Of a stretch of 64,000 bases of DNA, positions 16,645 to 25,427 are shown piece by piece. The notes under the pieces are model-generated. The model had not been told where the DNA came from. It worked only from the letters and a program-made list of their open reading frames with translations, and searched no databases. The position numbers were made by a program, and so were the translations under genes. This DNA comes from Anditalea andensis (GTDB lineage Bacteria; Bacteroidota; Bacteroidia; Cytophagales; Cyclobacteriaceae): the NCBI RefSeq assembly GCF_000714815.1, contig NZ_JMIH01000039.1, forward strand, positions 47,212 through 111,211, in the 5' to 3' direction. Position 1 is the first letter of the stretch, and each line of letters opens with the position of its first letter.

Positions 16645-19554
16645 CTAAAATGTTTTCCCAATCATCGTCTCCTCCAAAACCGACCCTCCTTCATTCAGTC
16701 CTCCCATGTCTATATATATAAAATCCAGCAGTACACCTGGATCTATCATATGGATTTTAAGAGTATGCTTTCCGGGTGCCATTTTTCCTATGGATATGGA
16801 TTTTGATGATTTGTTGCTTAACACATTTTGCTTCCACTCTTCACTTCTTCCCTGCGTCTTGAAATCTATAATCTGTATAGGACTATTATCGACAGATATC
16901 CCTATCCTCAATTTATATTGATCAGTCAGAGGATGTGTGGGCAAGGCATTAATGATCACATCAGCTTGATCGGCTTCATTGAAAGTATAGAAATCATAGC
17001 TGAGTGTAGGACTGTTTTCTTCTACGGTTTCGGATACAGACGAAGTCATTTTGATGGGACCTGATTCCATGACCGTCCCTGAATGCCCAAAGTCCTCTAC
17101 CCTCTCCCAATGTTGCTCATTAGATCCGCTAATATTAGAATAATTTTCTGCGTAAATCACTACCACTTGATCATTTTCCACATGCTTGGCGTCCGGTGGC
17201 AGTCCGGGTCTATTTTCAGCTAAAACAGTAACCGTGTAACTTTTCAGTGGTGTTTCGATTATTATTTGACCCTGATGAAATGAACCAGCTGTATCTATAT
17301 GCTCCCAGTCTACGTCTACCCATATTCTTTTATGAAAATTTTCATCTTCATAAAGGTTACCTTTATTATCACTTAGTTTTATCCAATCATGTGACGTACT
17401 GGCCTTCCAATAAAAGGTACCAGAAGTATCTTTATGAGAATGCACTATATCAATAAAATACTTTGACTTTATCCAAGAATTATATTTTGGAAGAGTTTCG
17501 GACTGATTGGATCCATATGAAACTTCGGGTCTAATAGAAAATTGGTTTCCTACCCTATTTTCTGCCTGGTCAATTTCTATATCAGGATCTTCAAATACAG
17601 GAAGTTTCCTGGGGGCCATATCCATCATATTTTCCCATTTACCATCCAGTAACTCCTGGTTAAAATAACGTGTTTCTTCCACTATATCATGGTAGGCTTG
17701 GTGACTTTTTTCTTTATAATTAAGCGCGGCCAATTTATTAGTCTCGGAAGCCAAAAAAGCTTTGTCCCTATATATAAATTTTTTATTGATCAAAGATGCA
17801 GCTCTAATAGGGTAATATATCAATTGATAATAGGCGGGAAAGAGATTTTCCGGAATTTTTAACCCGCTAACCATGTGCTCAATTACTTCATAGGCATTTA
17901 ATCTTTTTTGGGCTTCATCTCCTCTTCCCATATGGTTATAGCCGGTATTTTGAACAGGCCGGGTAGGCTCTGTCTGACTCCAGCCCATAAATTCAGGCTT
18001 TCGCTCAAATGCCAGTTTATAATATTCCCACATGGCGTCACTAAACTTCTGTCCCTGTATGCTGCCAAATATGGAATGATGCCAACCTGTGAAATGAACT
18101 TTGGTTGATTTACTTTCCATAAAAGCATCGGCAGAATAAGCCATATCTAAAAACAATTGAATACTATATTCATGAGGCTTTATGTCACCTACATTAAGCA
18201 CCCATAACGCTCTGCTTCCGCGTTCATATGCTTTTATCATTTCATACCTTATCAGGGAAGGGTGGGTGGTGTTTAACCAAAGATAATCATGAGGCCTCCC
18301 CCAGTAGGACGTGTGGTAATAAACTCCGGATCCACCTTTTCGGGATTGTTCTGCACGGTTGGCCAATCGTTTTATATACCCATAGTTATCATCCGGCCAC
18401 ACCAGGATTACATCATCAGGAACTATTAGCCCTTGGTCGTACACATCCAATACTTCTTTATAAGCTGTAAATGCCTGAGGCACATCTTCTACAATTTTAT
18501 GATATTTTCCCAGTATATTTCTCTGGTCATCTATGACGCTTTGCAATACTTCTACGGCTTCTGCTTCACTTACTCCCTCCATACCGCTGTCATGTATTCC
18601 TCTCATACCTAATGTATAAATACCGTGAAGGTCTCCGCTGTCCTTTATCCTTTCTTCCCAGTATTCCTGAACACCTTTTCTATTAGTGAGATAATTAAAA
18701 GCGCCTCTTTTGGATTTATCCCATTCATCTACGTTGTTTCGGAGCATCGGCTCAGCATGGGATGAACCTATCACTATCTGATACTCTTTGGCCATAGCTA
18801 CATTTCCCGGATAGTAAAAAAATGCTTTGGTACTGGGATGCATGGCTGGCCAGATCAGGTTGGCTTTCAGTCTTAAGAGCAATTCAAAAACTTTTTCATA
18901 GGTTTTCGTACCGATATCTCCGGTACCAGGGTCAAAAGTCTTGGCTGCCCAGGGCTGCAAACCCCAGTCCTCATCATTGATGAAAATACCCCTGTATTTA
19001 ACTGTAGGTCCTTCGGAGATAATGGGAAGATTGGTTACCACCGGCTGATCATTTGGGTTCACAGGGACATCCGCCCACCAATGCCACGGTGAAACTCCTA
19101 ACAGTCTGGATATTTCAAACACCCCAAATGCAGTGCCTCTATCGTCTGAACCTGCGATAATCAGTGTTTTTCTATTGTTCTCCGGGGTTGAAACTGCTTT
19201 AATTATATACTGTTCCCATTTCCCTGAAATAGAGGTAATATCTATCGAATTATGCGGGATTAATTTATTGAATAAACTAGAATGGATATTCCCGATAAAG
19301 ACAGCATCGCAATCTGTGCTATAATCACTGGTAACTTTTAACTTGATCCCTGTAATTTTTTCTAAGTCCTGAGAAAAAAGATGGGCGACAATAGAATCTA
19401 GAGCACTTCCTTTCGGATCATAAATAATGGCCACTTCCTTAGTAAATGTAAATTCTTGCAATAGCGAAACTGAAGTATCATTAAATCTGACAGCACTGCA
19501 CTTTACCGAAAGTAGGCATACCGTGAAAATGCCCATTATAACAAGAAACCTCAT
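16645..19554 (-). CDS. GH115 alpha-glucuronidase
   Basis: The protein has 969 residues with an N-terminal signal. It has the full GH115 layout: an N-terminal domain with GSDDRGTAFGVFEISRLLG and WHWWADVPV (about residues 135-165), a TIM-barrel-like catalytic region with NDEDWGLQPWAAKTF and LIWPAMHPSTKAF (about 195-245), a helical region, and a C-terminal beta-sandwich (about 800-960). GH115 enzymes release (4-O-methyl-)glucuronic acid from glucuronoxylan or arabinogalactan side chains. This is the last gene of the polysaccharide cluster, and it follows a strong terminator (19567-19605) by only about a dozen bases. Confidence 0.92.
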   Translation of the reverse strand: MRFLVIMGIFTVCLLSVKCSAVRFNDTSVSLLQEFTFTKEVAIIYDPKGSALDSIVAHLFSQDLEKITGIKLKVTSDYSTDCDAVFIGNIHSSLFNKLIPHNSIDITSISGKWEQYIIKAVSTPENNRKTLIIAGSDDRGTAFGVFEISRLLGVSPWHWWADVPVNPNDQPVVTNLPIISEGPTVKYRGIFINDEDWGLQPWAAKTFDPGTGDIGTKTYEKVFELLLRLKANLIWPAMHPSTKAFFYYPGNVAMAKEYQIVIGSSHAEPMLRNNVDEWDKSKRGAFNYLTNRKGVQEYWEERIKDSGDLHGIYTLGMRGIHDSGMEGVSEAEAVEVLQSVIDDQRNILGKYHKIVEDVPQAFTAYKEVLDVYDQGLIVPDDVILVWPDDNYGYIKRLANRAEQSRKGGSGVYYHTSYWGRPHDYLWLNTTHPSLIRYEMIKAYERGSRALWVLNVGDIKPHEYSIQLFLDMAYSADAFMESKSTKVHFTGWHHSIFGSIQGQKFSDAMWEYYKLAFERKPEFMGWSQTEPTRPVQNTGYNHMGRGDEAQKRLNAYEVIEHMVSGLKIPENLFPAYYQLIYYPIRAASLINKKFIYRDKAFLASETNKLAALNYKEKSHQAYHDIVEETRYFNQELLDGKWENMMDMAPRKLPVFEDPDIEIDQAENRVGNQFSIRPEVSYGSNQSETLPKYNSWIKSKYFIDIVHSHKDTSGTFYWKASTSHDWIKLSDNKGNLYEDENFHKRIWVDVDWEHIDTAGSFHQGQIIIETPLKSYTVTVLAENRPGLPPDAKHVENDQVVVIYAENYSNISGSNEQHWERVEDFGHSGTVMESGPIKMTSSVSETVEENSPTLSYDFYTFNEADQADVIINALPTHPLTDQYKLRIGISVDNSPIQIIDFKTQGRSEEWKQNVLSNKSSKSISIGKMAPGKHTLKIHMIDPGVLLDFIYIDMGGLNEGGSVLEETMIGKTF

Positions 19555-19566
19555 ATAACACCCTAT

Positions 19567-19605
19567 TAAAAAAAATCGTCCAAAGCCAATCTGGCAATGG
19601 ACGAT
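19567..19605 (-). terminator. Strong intrinsic terminator between the fucose genes and GH115
   Basis: On the minus strand ATCGTCCA pairs with TGGACGAT, with an inner GCCA/TGGC stem, and the hairpin is followed directly by eight T. It lies 10 bp after the stop of the FAH-family gene and ends about 12 bp before the GH115 start codon. The fucose operon should therefore mostly end here, with GH115 reached only by read-through. Confidence 0.8.
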
Positions 19606-19614
19606 AATGAATAT

Positions 19615-20469
19615 TTATACGTATGCTTTAGCCGTCTGCTTAGCTATCCCCAAGCCTTCAATGCCCAGCTCCATCACATCACCTGGCTTCAGATATCTGG
19701 GTGGATTTAATCCAAGTCCCACCCCTGCAGGAGTGCCAGTAGAAATTACATCCCCTGGAAGCAGACTCATATACTGGCTGATGTAGCTTACCAATTTTGG
19801 TATGTCAAAGATAAGATCTGAAGTAAAGCTGTCCTGCAGCATTTCCCCGTTTACACTTAGCCAAAGGCGGAGCTGGTGAGGATCTTTGATTTCATCCTGC
19901 GTAACCAAATATGGGCCTATAGGAGCAAAAGTATCACAGCTCTTACCCTTCACCCACTGTCCGCCATGGTTAAGCTGAAAGTCACGCTCGCTCACATCAT
20001 TATGCAGCGCATATCCAGCTACATAGTTCATGGCATCCTCTTCTGACACATATGCAGCCTTCTTGCCTATAATTACAGCAAGTTCCACTTCCCAATCCGT
20101 TTTTACTGATTTTCTAGGGATGATCACAGGATCAAAGGGACCTGACAGGGAAGAACTTGCTTTCATAAAAAGAATGGGCTGTTCCGGTATGTCCGCTCCC
20201 GTTTCTTTGGCATGTAGAGAATAGTTTAGTCCCACACAGATGATTTTGGATGGCCTGCATATGGGACTGCCCAATCGTACAGAATCATCTACCTTTGGAA
20301 GGTTTTGATGATTGTCGTCCAGCCAGCGCTGTAACCTTTCTATACCGCCGTTTCCAAAAAAATTCTCATTCCAGTCTTCTCCAAACTGACTGCAGTCCAG
20401 TCTCTGACCTTCTGATGTTTCTATACCCGGTTTTTCTGCTCCCGATTGTCCAAATCTGATAAGTTTCAT
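19615..20469 (-). CDS. FAH-family hydrolase, likely 2,4-diketo-3-deoxy-L-fuconate hydrolase
   Basis: The protein has 284 residues of the fumarylacetoacetate hydrolase fold. Family motifs are KIICVGLNYSLHAKE (about residue 75), DWEVELAVIIGK with metal-binding acidic residues, GYALHNDVSERDFQ, and the closing GDVISTGTPAGVGLG. Close relatives include 2,4-diketo-3-deoxy-L-fuconate hydrolase, which splits the diketo acid to pyruvate and L-lactate. The adjacent fucose-pathway genes support that role. The alternative is an acylpyruvase or ureidoglycolate-lyase-like activity. Confidence 0.85.
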   Translation of the reverse strand: MKLIRFGQSGAEKPGIETSEGQRLDCSQFGEDWNENFFGNGGIERLQRWLDDNHQNLPKVDDSVRLGSPICRPSKIICVGLNYSLHAKETGADIPEQPILFMKASSSLSGPFDPVIIPRKSVKTDWEVELAVIIGKKAAYVSEEDAMNYVAGYALHNDVSERDFQLNHGGQWVKGKSCDTFAPIGPYLVTQDEIKDPHQLRLWLSVNGEMLQDSFTSDLIFDIPKLVSYISQYMSLLPGDVISTGTPAGVGLGLNPPRYLKPGDVMELGIEGLGIAKQTAKAYV

Positions 20470-20548
20470 GCTAATTATGTTGTATTAAAGTGTGGTGTTA
20501 TTTTTTTGTAAGTAATGATATATAGGTGGAATAGAACCTATCCCGTTG

Positions 20549-21304
20549 TTATGGCTTTAATTTTATGAATCCTCCGTCTACGGGGAAGTTGCTTCCGGTA
20601 ATAAAAGATGCCTCATCAGAGCAAAGATAAAAAGCCAGGGAAGCCACTTCATCCGGAGTCCCCATTCTACCTATAGGCTGTGTTTTAGACAATTTATCAA
20701 ACATTTCTTTTTCCTGTCCGGGATAATTTTTCCCTATAAAATTATCCACGAAGGGAGTATGTATTCTGGCTGGAGAGATGCAGTTGCATCTGATATGGTG
20801 GTCTACATAATCACAGGCTATGGATAAGGTCATGGTGAGCACGGCCCCTTTGGTCATGGAGTAGGCAAAGCGGTCGGGAATACCCACTTCTGATACTATT
20901 GAAGCCATGTTCAGGATCACCCCTCCCCTTGTTTTCATCGAAGGAATGACCGCCTGGGCACAGTTATATACTCCTTTTATATTGACTTGGTACAGCCTGT
21001 CAAAATCTTCTTCAGTGGTACTTTCAAGGTTTCCCACATGGGAAACTCCGGCATTGTTGACCAGAATATCTACAGGTGAGTCTATCCTGCTTATGGCACT
21101 ACGGACTTCAAGCTGCTTACTGACATCACAGGTATCGAATATGGTATCATACCCTAATAGCTGTAATTCATTTTGAACGCTATTTCCAGTATGCGCATTG
21201 TTATCCCAAAAAACCACTTGTGCACCGGCTTTTGCAAATCGCTTGGTAATAGCCAGCCCTATTCCACTGGCTCCCCCGGTGACCAACACTGTTTTTCCTT
21301 TCAT
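20549..21304 (-). CDS. SDR dehydrogenase, likely 2-keto-3-deoxy-L-fuconate dehydrogenase
   Basis: The protein has 251 residues and is a classical short-chain dehydrogenase. It has TGGASGIG (residues 9-16) for NAD(P), NNAG near 85, and an active-site Tyr-Lys pair in FAYSMTKGAV. It ends with SFITGSNFPVDGGF. In the L-fucose oxidative pathway an SDR converts 2-keto-3-deoxy-fuconate to the 2,4-diketo acid, and this gene sits directly upstream of the FAH-family hydrolase that would take that product. The substrate is inferred from context. Confidence 0.85.
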   Translation of the reverse strand: MKGKTVLVTGGASGIGLAITKRFAKAGAQVVFWDNNAHTGNSVQNELQLLGYDTIFDTCDVSKQLEVRSAISRIDSPVDILVNNAGVSHVGNLESTTEEDFDRLYQVNIKGVYNCAQAVIPSMKTRGGVILNMASIVSEVGIPDRFAYSMTKGAVLTMTLSIACDYVDHHIRCNCISPARIHTPFVDNFIGKNYPGQEKEMFDKLSKTQPIGRMGTPDEVASLAFYLCSDEASFITGSNFPVDGGFIKLKP

Positions 21305-21376
21305 CTTAAATTATATTTTTCATTATAAAAATTAATTCTTTATTTAATAGTGTCAATTGGATAAACCATTATTGAC

Positions 21377-22636
21377 TTATTGAGAACCTGATTTTACGGA
21401 TACAGGGGTTAACCTCCCTGCAAGAAAACCATAGATAGCTACAATGATAAAGCAGCAAAATGGCACTAAAAAAGCCATATTGATACTGCCTGTCAAATCT
21501 GATATCTGTCCTTGCACCGAAGTAAGTACTGCTCCTCCCACTATAGCCATAATCAAACCGGCCCCTCCTAATTTGGAATCATCCCCTACATGCTGCAGCC
21601 CCAAACCAAAAATGGTAGGAAACATCAGCGACATGCACCCTGAGACCAGCAACAAAGCTATCACTCCACTCATGCCCGATCCTATTATAGCAAAAAGCGT
21701 CAAGAACCCAGCTATAATAGACAATATACATAAAAGCTTAGCAGGGGCCACCCATTTCATGATATATGTAAAGATAAATCTGCATACCAAAAATATGACA
21801 AGTGCAATAATATAATAAGTGGCAGCTGATTCCTCGTTTACCTGAAGTTCTACCATTACATATCGGATGGTAAATGACCATATTCCGATCTGAGCCCCTA
21901 CATAAAAAAACTGGGCTATAACCGATCCGACATAATTACGGTTGGATAGCAATCTTCCTGCCGATGCGGCCATGTGCAGTTCATTTGTATCCTTAATCTT
22001 AGGCATTTTGGTAAAGACTATTAGCAGCCAAAGGAAGAGAAGCACCAAAGCGACACCGACATATGGCCCCATTACAGCCGTCAACTCTGTAGACTGTATT
22101 TCTTTGAGCTGAACAGCAGTCATACCACTCCGCTCCTCTCCAGTAGCCAGATTGAGGTTAGACAGTATAAAATATTTGCTCAATAAAGCACCTGAAATCG
22201 AGCCTATAGGATTGAAAGCCTGTGCTAAATTTAGTCTTCTGGTAGCAGTTTCGGGAGGACCCAGTTCTAGGATATACGGATTAGCTGCTGTTTCCAGGAT
22301 AGAAAGCCCTCCTGCCAATATGAAAAGGGCAATGAGAAAATGACTGTACTCAATGGTAATGCTGGCCGGATAAAAAAGCAATGAGCCCAAAATAAACAGG
22401 CCCAAACCGATCAGAATGCCCGTTTTATAGCTGTACTTCTTTATCAAAAGAGCAGCAGGTATGGCCAGGCAAAAATAGGCACCATAAAAAGCACTCTGGA
22501 CAAATGAAGTCTGAAAATCAGTCAAGCTGAGAATCCGCTTAAAAGCAGCCAACAGCGTATCCGTCATATTATTGGCCAGGCCCCACATAAAAAAGAGGCT
22601 GGTTATAAGCACAAATGCCAGATGTGATTTTCTCAT
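21377..22636 (-). CDS. fucP: L-fucose:H+ symporter (FucP-like MFS permease)
   Basis: The protein has 419 residues with about twelve hydrophobic helices. The N-terminal FFMWGLANNMTDTLL is the FucP-type signature, and GGLSILETAANPYILELGP with LAQAFNPIGSISG are the conserved helix 4-5 blocks of the fucose/glucose-galactose permease family. It would import L-fucose released by the GH95 enzyme. L-galactose and D-arabinose are possible alternatives. It begins 10 bp after the upstream SDR, so it is in the same operon. Confidence 0.9.
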   Translation of the reverse strand: MRKSHLAFVLITSLFFMWGLANNMTDTLLAAFKRILSLTDFQTSFVQSAFYGAYFCLAIPAALLIKKYSYKTGILIGLGLFILGSLLFYPASITIEYSHFLIALFILAGGLSILETAANPYILELGPPETATRRLNLAQAFNPIGSISGALLSKYFILSNLNLATGEERSGMTAVQLKEIQSTELTAVMGPYVGVALVLLFLWLLIVFTKMPKIKDTNELHMAASAGRLLSNRNYVGSVIAQFFYVGAQIGIWSFTIRYVMVELQVNEESAATYYIIALVIFLVCRFIFTYIMKWVAPAKLLCILSIIAGFLTLFAIIGSGMSGVIALLLVSGCMSLMFPTIFGLGLQHVGDDSKLGGAGLIMAIVGGAVLTSVQGQISDLTGSINMAFLVPFCCFIIVAIYGFLAGRLTPVSVKSGSQ

Positions 22637-22646
22637 AATATAATGG

Positions 22647-23429
22647 TTATGTCAGCGATCTGTCAAGATGAACATAGCCACCGTCGGCAAAAAGGAACTG
22701 ACCGGTGGTATGGGATGAAACCTCTGATAGTAAAAAAACTGCAAGAGCCCCCATCTCTTCGATCGTGGTCATTCTTTTTCCTAAGGGTATCTTGGATACT
22801 ATTTCCTGTTCCTTTCCCTTTGGATCTTCAAAGGTCCTATCCAGCCAGTTCCTATATAAGGGAGTCATTACTTCAGATGGGAGTATTGCATTCACTCGGA
22901 TATCGTAGGGCAATAGTTCTGCTGCCCACTCTCTGGTCAGTGCCAGCTGGGCCCCTTTAGAAGCCGCATATCCAGATGTGCCACCCTGCCCTGTAAGGGC
23001 TACTTTTGAACTGATATTTATGATAGAACCTTTGCTTTCTTTTAATTGTGGAAGAGCAAAGTGGACAAGGTTGTAATAATGAAACAGATTCATTTCTACA
23101 GAATTTTTAAATGCCTGCGGACCGGCTTCTAATCCTGCACCGTCATTTACGCCTGCATTGTTTACTATTCCGTATATACTCCCAAATTCTTTGATAGCAT
23201 ATTGGACCACTCTCTTGCAAAAATCCACCTCTTGCAAATCGCCGATGATATGTCCGGCTTTTTTTCCCCTATCAGCTAATTCCCTGATCAAGTGATGGGT
23301 TGCTTCTTCCGATTTGGTAGCAATAATAGGAATACCATCCTCTTCGGCAATGGCCCGGGTGATTCCTTCCCCTATTCCCTTTGATCCTCCAGTTACGATG
23401 ATGACTTTATTCCTCAATCGAAGATCCAT
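22647..23429 (-). CDS. SDR dehydrogenase, likely L-fucose dehydrogenase
   Basis: The protein has 260 residues. It has TGGSKGIG (13-20), NNAGVNDGAGLE, the catalytic GYAASKGAQ, and VMTPLYRNWLDRTFEDP near residue 200, a region reminiscent of characterised bacterial L-fucose dehydrogenases. It would oxidise L-fucose to the lactone taken by the neighbouring amidohydrolase. The spacing is 11 bp to the amidohydrolase upstream and 10 bp to the permease downstream, typical of a tight operon. Confidence 0.85.
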   Translation of the reverse strand: MDLRLRNKVIIVTGGSKGIGEGITRAIAEEDGIPIIATKSEEATHHLIRELADRGKKAGHIIGDLQEVDFCKRVVQYAIKEFGSIYGIVNNAGVNDGAGLEAGPQAFKNSVEMNLFHYYNLVHFALPQLKESKGSIINISSKVALTGQGGTSGYAASKGAQLALTREWAAELLPYDIRVNAILPSEVMTPLYRNWLDRTFEDPKGKEQEIVSKIPLGKRMTTIEEMGALAVFLLSEVSSHTTGQFLFADGGYVHLDRSLT

Positions 23430-23440
23430 TCAATTTTTAT

Positions 23441-24283
23441 TTAAAGGTTATAGAATTTTTTTGCGTTCAATCCCATTATCTGGCTTTGTTCTGATGCTGA
23501 TAATTTGCTGATATACCTTTCCACGGCTCTGATGACCTCACCATATTCTGCTGCTACCAGACACACCGGCCAGTCGGATCCAAACATCAATCTCTCCGGA
23601 CCAAAGGCTTCCAAAACTATATCTAGATAAGGCTCCAAGTCTTCAAATTTCCAACTTTGCCAATCTGCCTCGGTCACCATTCCTGAAAGTTTACACATGA
23701 CCCTATCTTGCTTTGCCAGAGCAAAAATATCTTTGCGCCACTGTTCCATCTCTCCGGTTTTGATAAGAGGCTTTGCCATATGGTCCAAAACCACCGGCAT
23801 CTCATTATAACTTTCCAAAGCTTTTAAAGTAGCCTGAAACTGTGGCGTTTTGATCAGTAAATCATAGGTAAAATTGTACTTGTGGAGTAGACGTAAGCCT
23901 TTTTGAAAACCGGGCTGAAGTATGAATGCCGGGTCAGCTTCATCCTGCAGCGAATGACGGAAACCTTTCATCAGGGGCTGGCTGACATAGCTTTCGAGCT
24001 TTCCCTCCAGATCATCACCCAACAGGTCAACCCATCCTACTACCCCCATTATAAAAGGGTTGTTCTTGGCCAAATTCAGTAAGAATTGTGTTTCTTCATC
24101 ATTTTGCCTGGCCTGCACAGCTACACAGCCATTTATCATATGTTCCTTAAGGAGCGGTTCCAAATCCCTAGGCAAAAAGTCCTTCCTGATACGTCCCATC
24201 CCTCCATCTATCCATAAATATGATGTGGGATCATAATTCCAAAAATGCTGGTGGGCGTCTATTCTCAAAGCATCTTTATTCAT
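23441..24283 (-). CDS. Amidohydrolase-family lactonase, likely L-fuconolactonase
   Basis: The protein has 280 residues, COG3618-type amidohydrolase. The N-terminal metal motif is RIDAHQHFWNY, the central GVVGWVDL and GFRHSLQDE blocks follow, and the end has the conserved Asp in MFGSDWPVCL. Family members hydrolyse sugar lactones such as L-fucono-1,5-lactone or L-rhamnono-lactone. Position between an alcohol dehydrogenase and the fucose-dehydrogenase-like SDR supports fuconolactone as the substrate. Confidence 0.88.
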   Translation of the reverse strand: MNKDALRIDAHQHFWNYDPTSYLWIDGGMGRIRKDFLPRDLEPLLKEHMINGCVAVQARQNDEETQFLLNLAKNNPFIMGVVGWVDLLGDDLEGKLESYVSQPLMKGFRHSLQDEADPAFILQPGFQKGLRLLHKYNFTYDLLIKTPQFQATLKALESYNEMPVVLDHMAKPLIKTGEMEQWRKDIFALAKQDRVMCKLSGMVTEADWQSWKFEDLEPYLDIVLEAFGPERLMFGSDWPVCLVAAEYGEVIRAVERYISKLSASEQSQIMGLNAKKFYNL

Positions 24284-24331
24284 ATTTTTTTATTTTCTAA
24301 ATTTAGAAATCCTGTTATTAACTTTGAAATT

Positions 24332-25345
24332 CTATATAAAAGATACCATGGCTTTAATTACTTCATTGTCTGGATGTATCCATTCTTTAAACATACCGAT
24401 CATATCCTGAAATTTTTCCTGATGAGTGATGTATGAAGAAGCAGGAAATTTTTTATGTGCCAAAACATCAATGACGTAATCAAAATCCTCTCTAGTGGCA
24501 TTCCTGCTGCACATAATCGTAGTTTCTTTGGCATGGATGGCGGGATGATTAAAGATAAGATCGCCTTTGGATAAACCTACCATGATAAACCTGCCTCCAT
24601 GGCTCAGGTATTGTGGCCCGGATTCGAGGGCCATTTTGCTTCCGGTGGCATCAAAAACTGTCTGGCATAAGTCACCGCTAGTATAATCTGCGATTTCGTC
24701 CACCGAATCAGCACCTGCTATTATAGTTTTATCTACACCTATTTCATTTTTTGCAAACGCAAGCCGCTTTTGGTTAATATCCAAAGCTATAACTTCTGCT
24801 CCGCGAAGTTTTGCCAATGCCATTAAAGCCAACCCAATAGGACCGCAGCCCATCACCAAAATGGTTTGTTCACGGCTAACCTCAGCTATCCTTACAGCAT
24901 GGGCTGCAATCGCTAAAGGTTCTACTATAGCCATTTCCTCATAACTTAGGTGGGGAGTAGGTACCAGAATATCTTCAGAAACACTCAATGTTTCCTGCAT
25001 CCCCCCATCTACATGGACGCCCATTACTTTCATTTGTTTACAGCAATTGGTTTTTCCCTTAATACAGGCAATACATTTCCCACAGTGCAGGTAAGGAATA
25101 GGGACCACCTTGTCATGATTTTTAAATAATATTGATCCATTGGAATCCACTATCTCTGCCGCCAATTCATGGCCTAGAATTCTAGGGTATGAAAAGTAGG
25201 CTTGATTTCCTCCATAGGCATGTATATCTGTCCCACATATACCTATTCTTTTGATATCTATAAGTACTTCTCCTTTACCCGGAACAGGTTTAAGTTTTTC
25301 TTTAAGTAAAAAATTACCAGGACTTTCGCATATGATGTATTTCAT
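24332..25345 (-). CDS. Zinc-dependent alcohol dehydrogenase (MDR family)
   Basis: The protein has 337 residues. The catalytic-zinc region is GICGTDIHAYGG with GHELAAE. The structural-zinc Cys cluster is CGKCIACIKGKTNCC. The nucleotide motif is VMGCGPIGLALM near residue 165. Relatives act on polyols and sugar acids. In this operon it may oxidise L-fucose, L-galactose or a derived alcohol such as propanediol or an aldonate. The role is not specified by sequence alone. Confidence 0.82.
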   Translation of the reverse strand: MKYIICESPGNFLLKEKLKPVPGKGEVLIDIKRIGICGTDIHAYGGNQAYFSYPRILGHELAAEIVDSNGSILFKNHDKVVPIPYLHCGKCIACIKGKTNCCKQMKVMGVHVDGGMQETLSVSEDILVPTPHLSYEEMAIVEPLAIAAHAVRIAEVSREQTILVMGCGPIGLALMALAKLRGAEVIALDINQKRLAFAKNEIGVDKTIIAGADSVDEIADYTSGDLCQTVFDATGSKMALESGPQYLSHGGRFIMVGLSKGDLIFNHPAIHAKETTIMCSRNATREDFDYVIDVLAHKKFPASSYITHQEKFQDMIGMFKEWIHPDNEVIKAMVSFI

Positions 25346-25427
25346 GCTTCAATGGGTAATAGTAAAATAATAAGTAACCGCCTAACAGTAACTCTAGGTA
25401 CGATATTTTTCCCTTTTTTGGAAATTT

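Noticed and set aside
24332..25345. Calling the alcohol dehydrogenase L-threonine or sorbitol dehydrogenase
   Set aside because: Zinc and nucleotide motifs are generic to the MDR family and do not single out a substrate.
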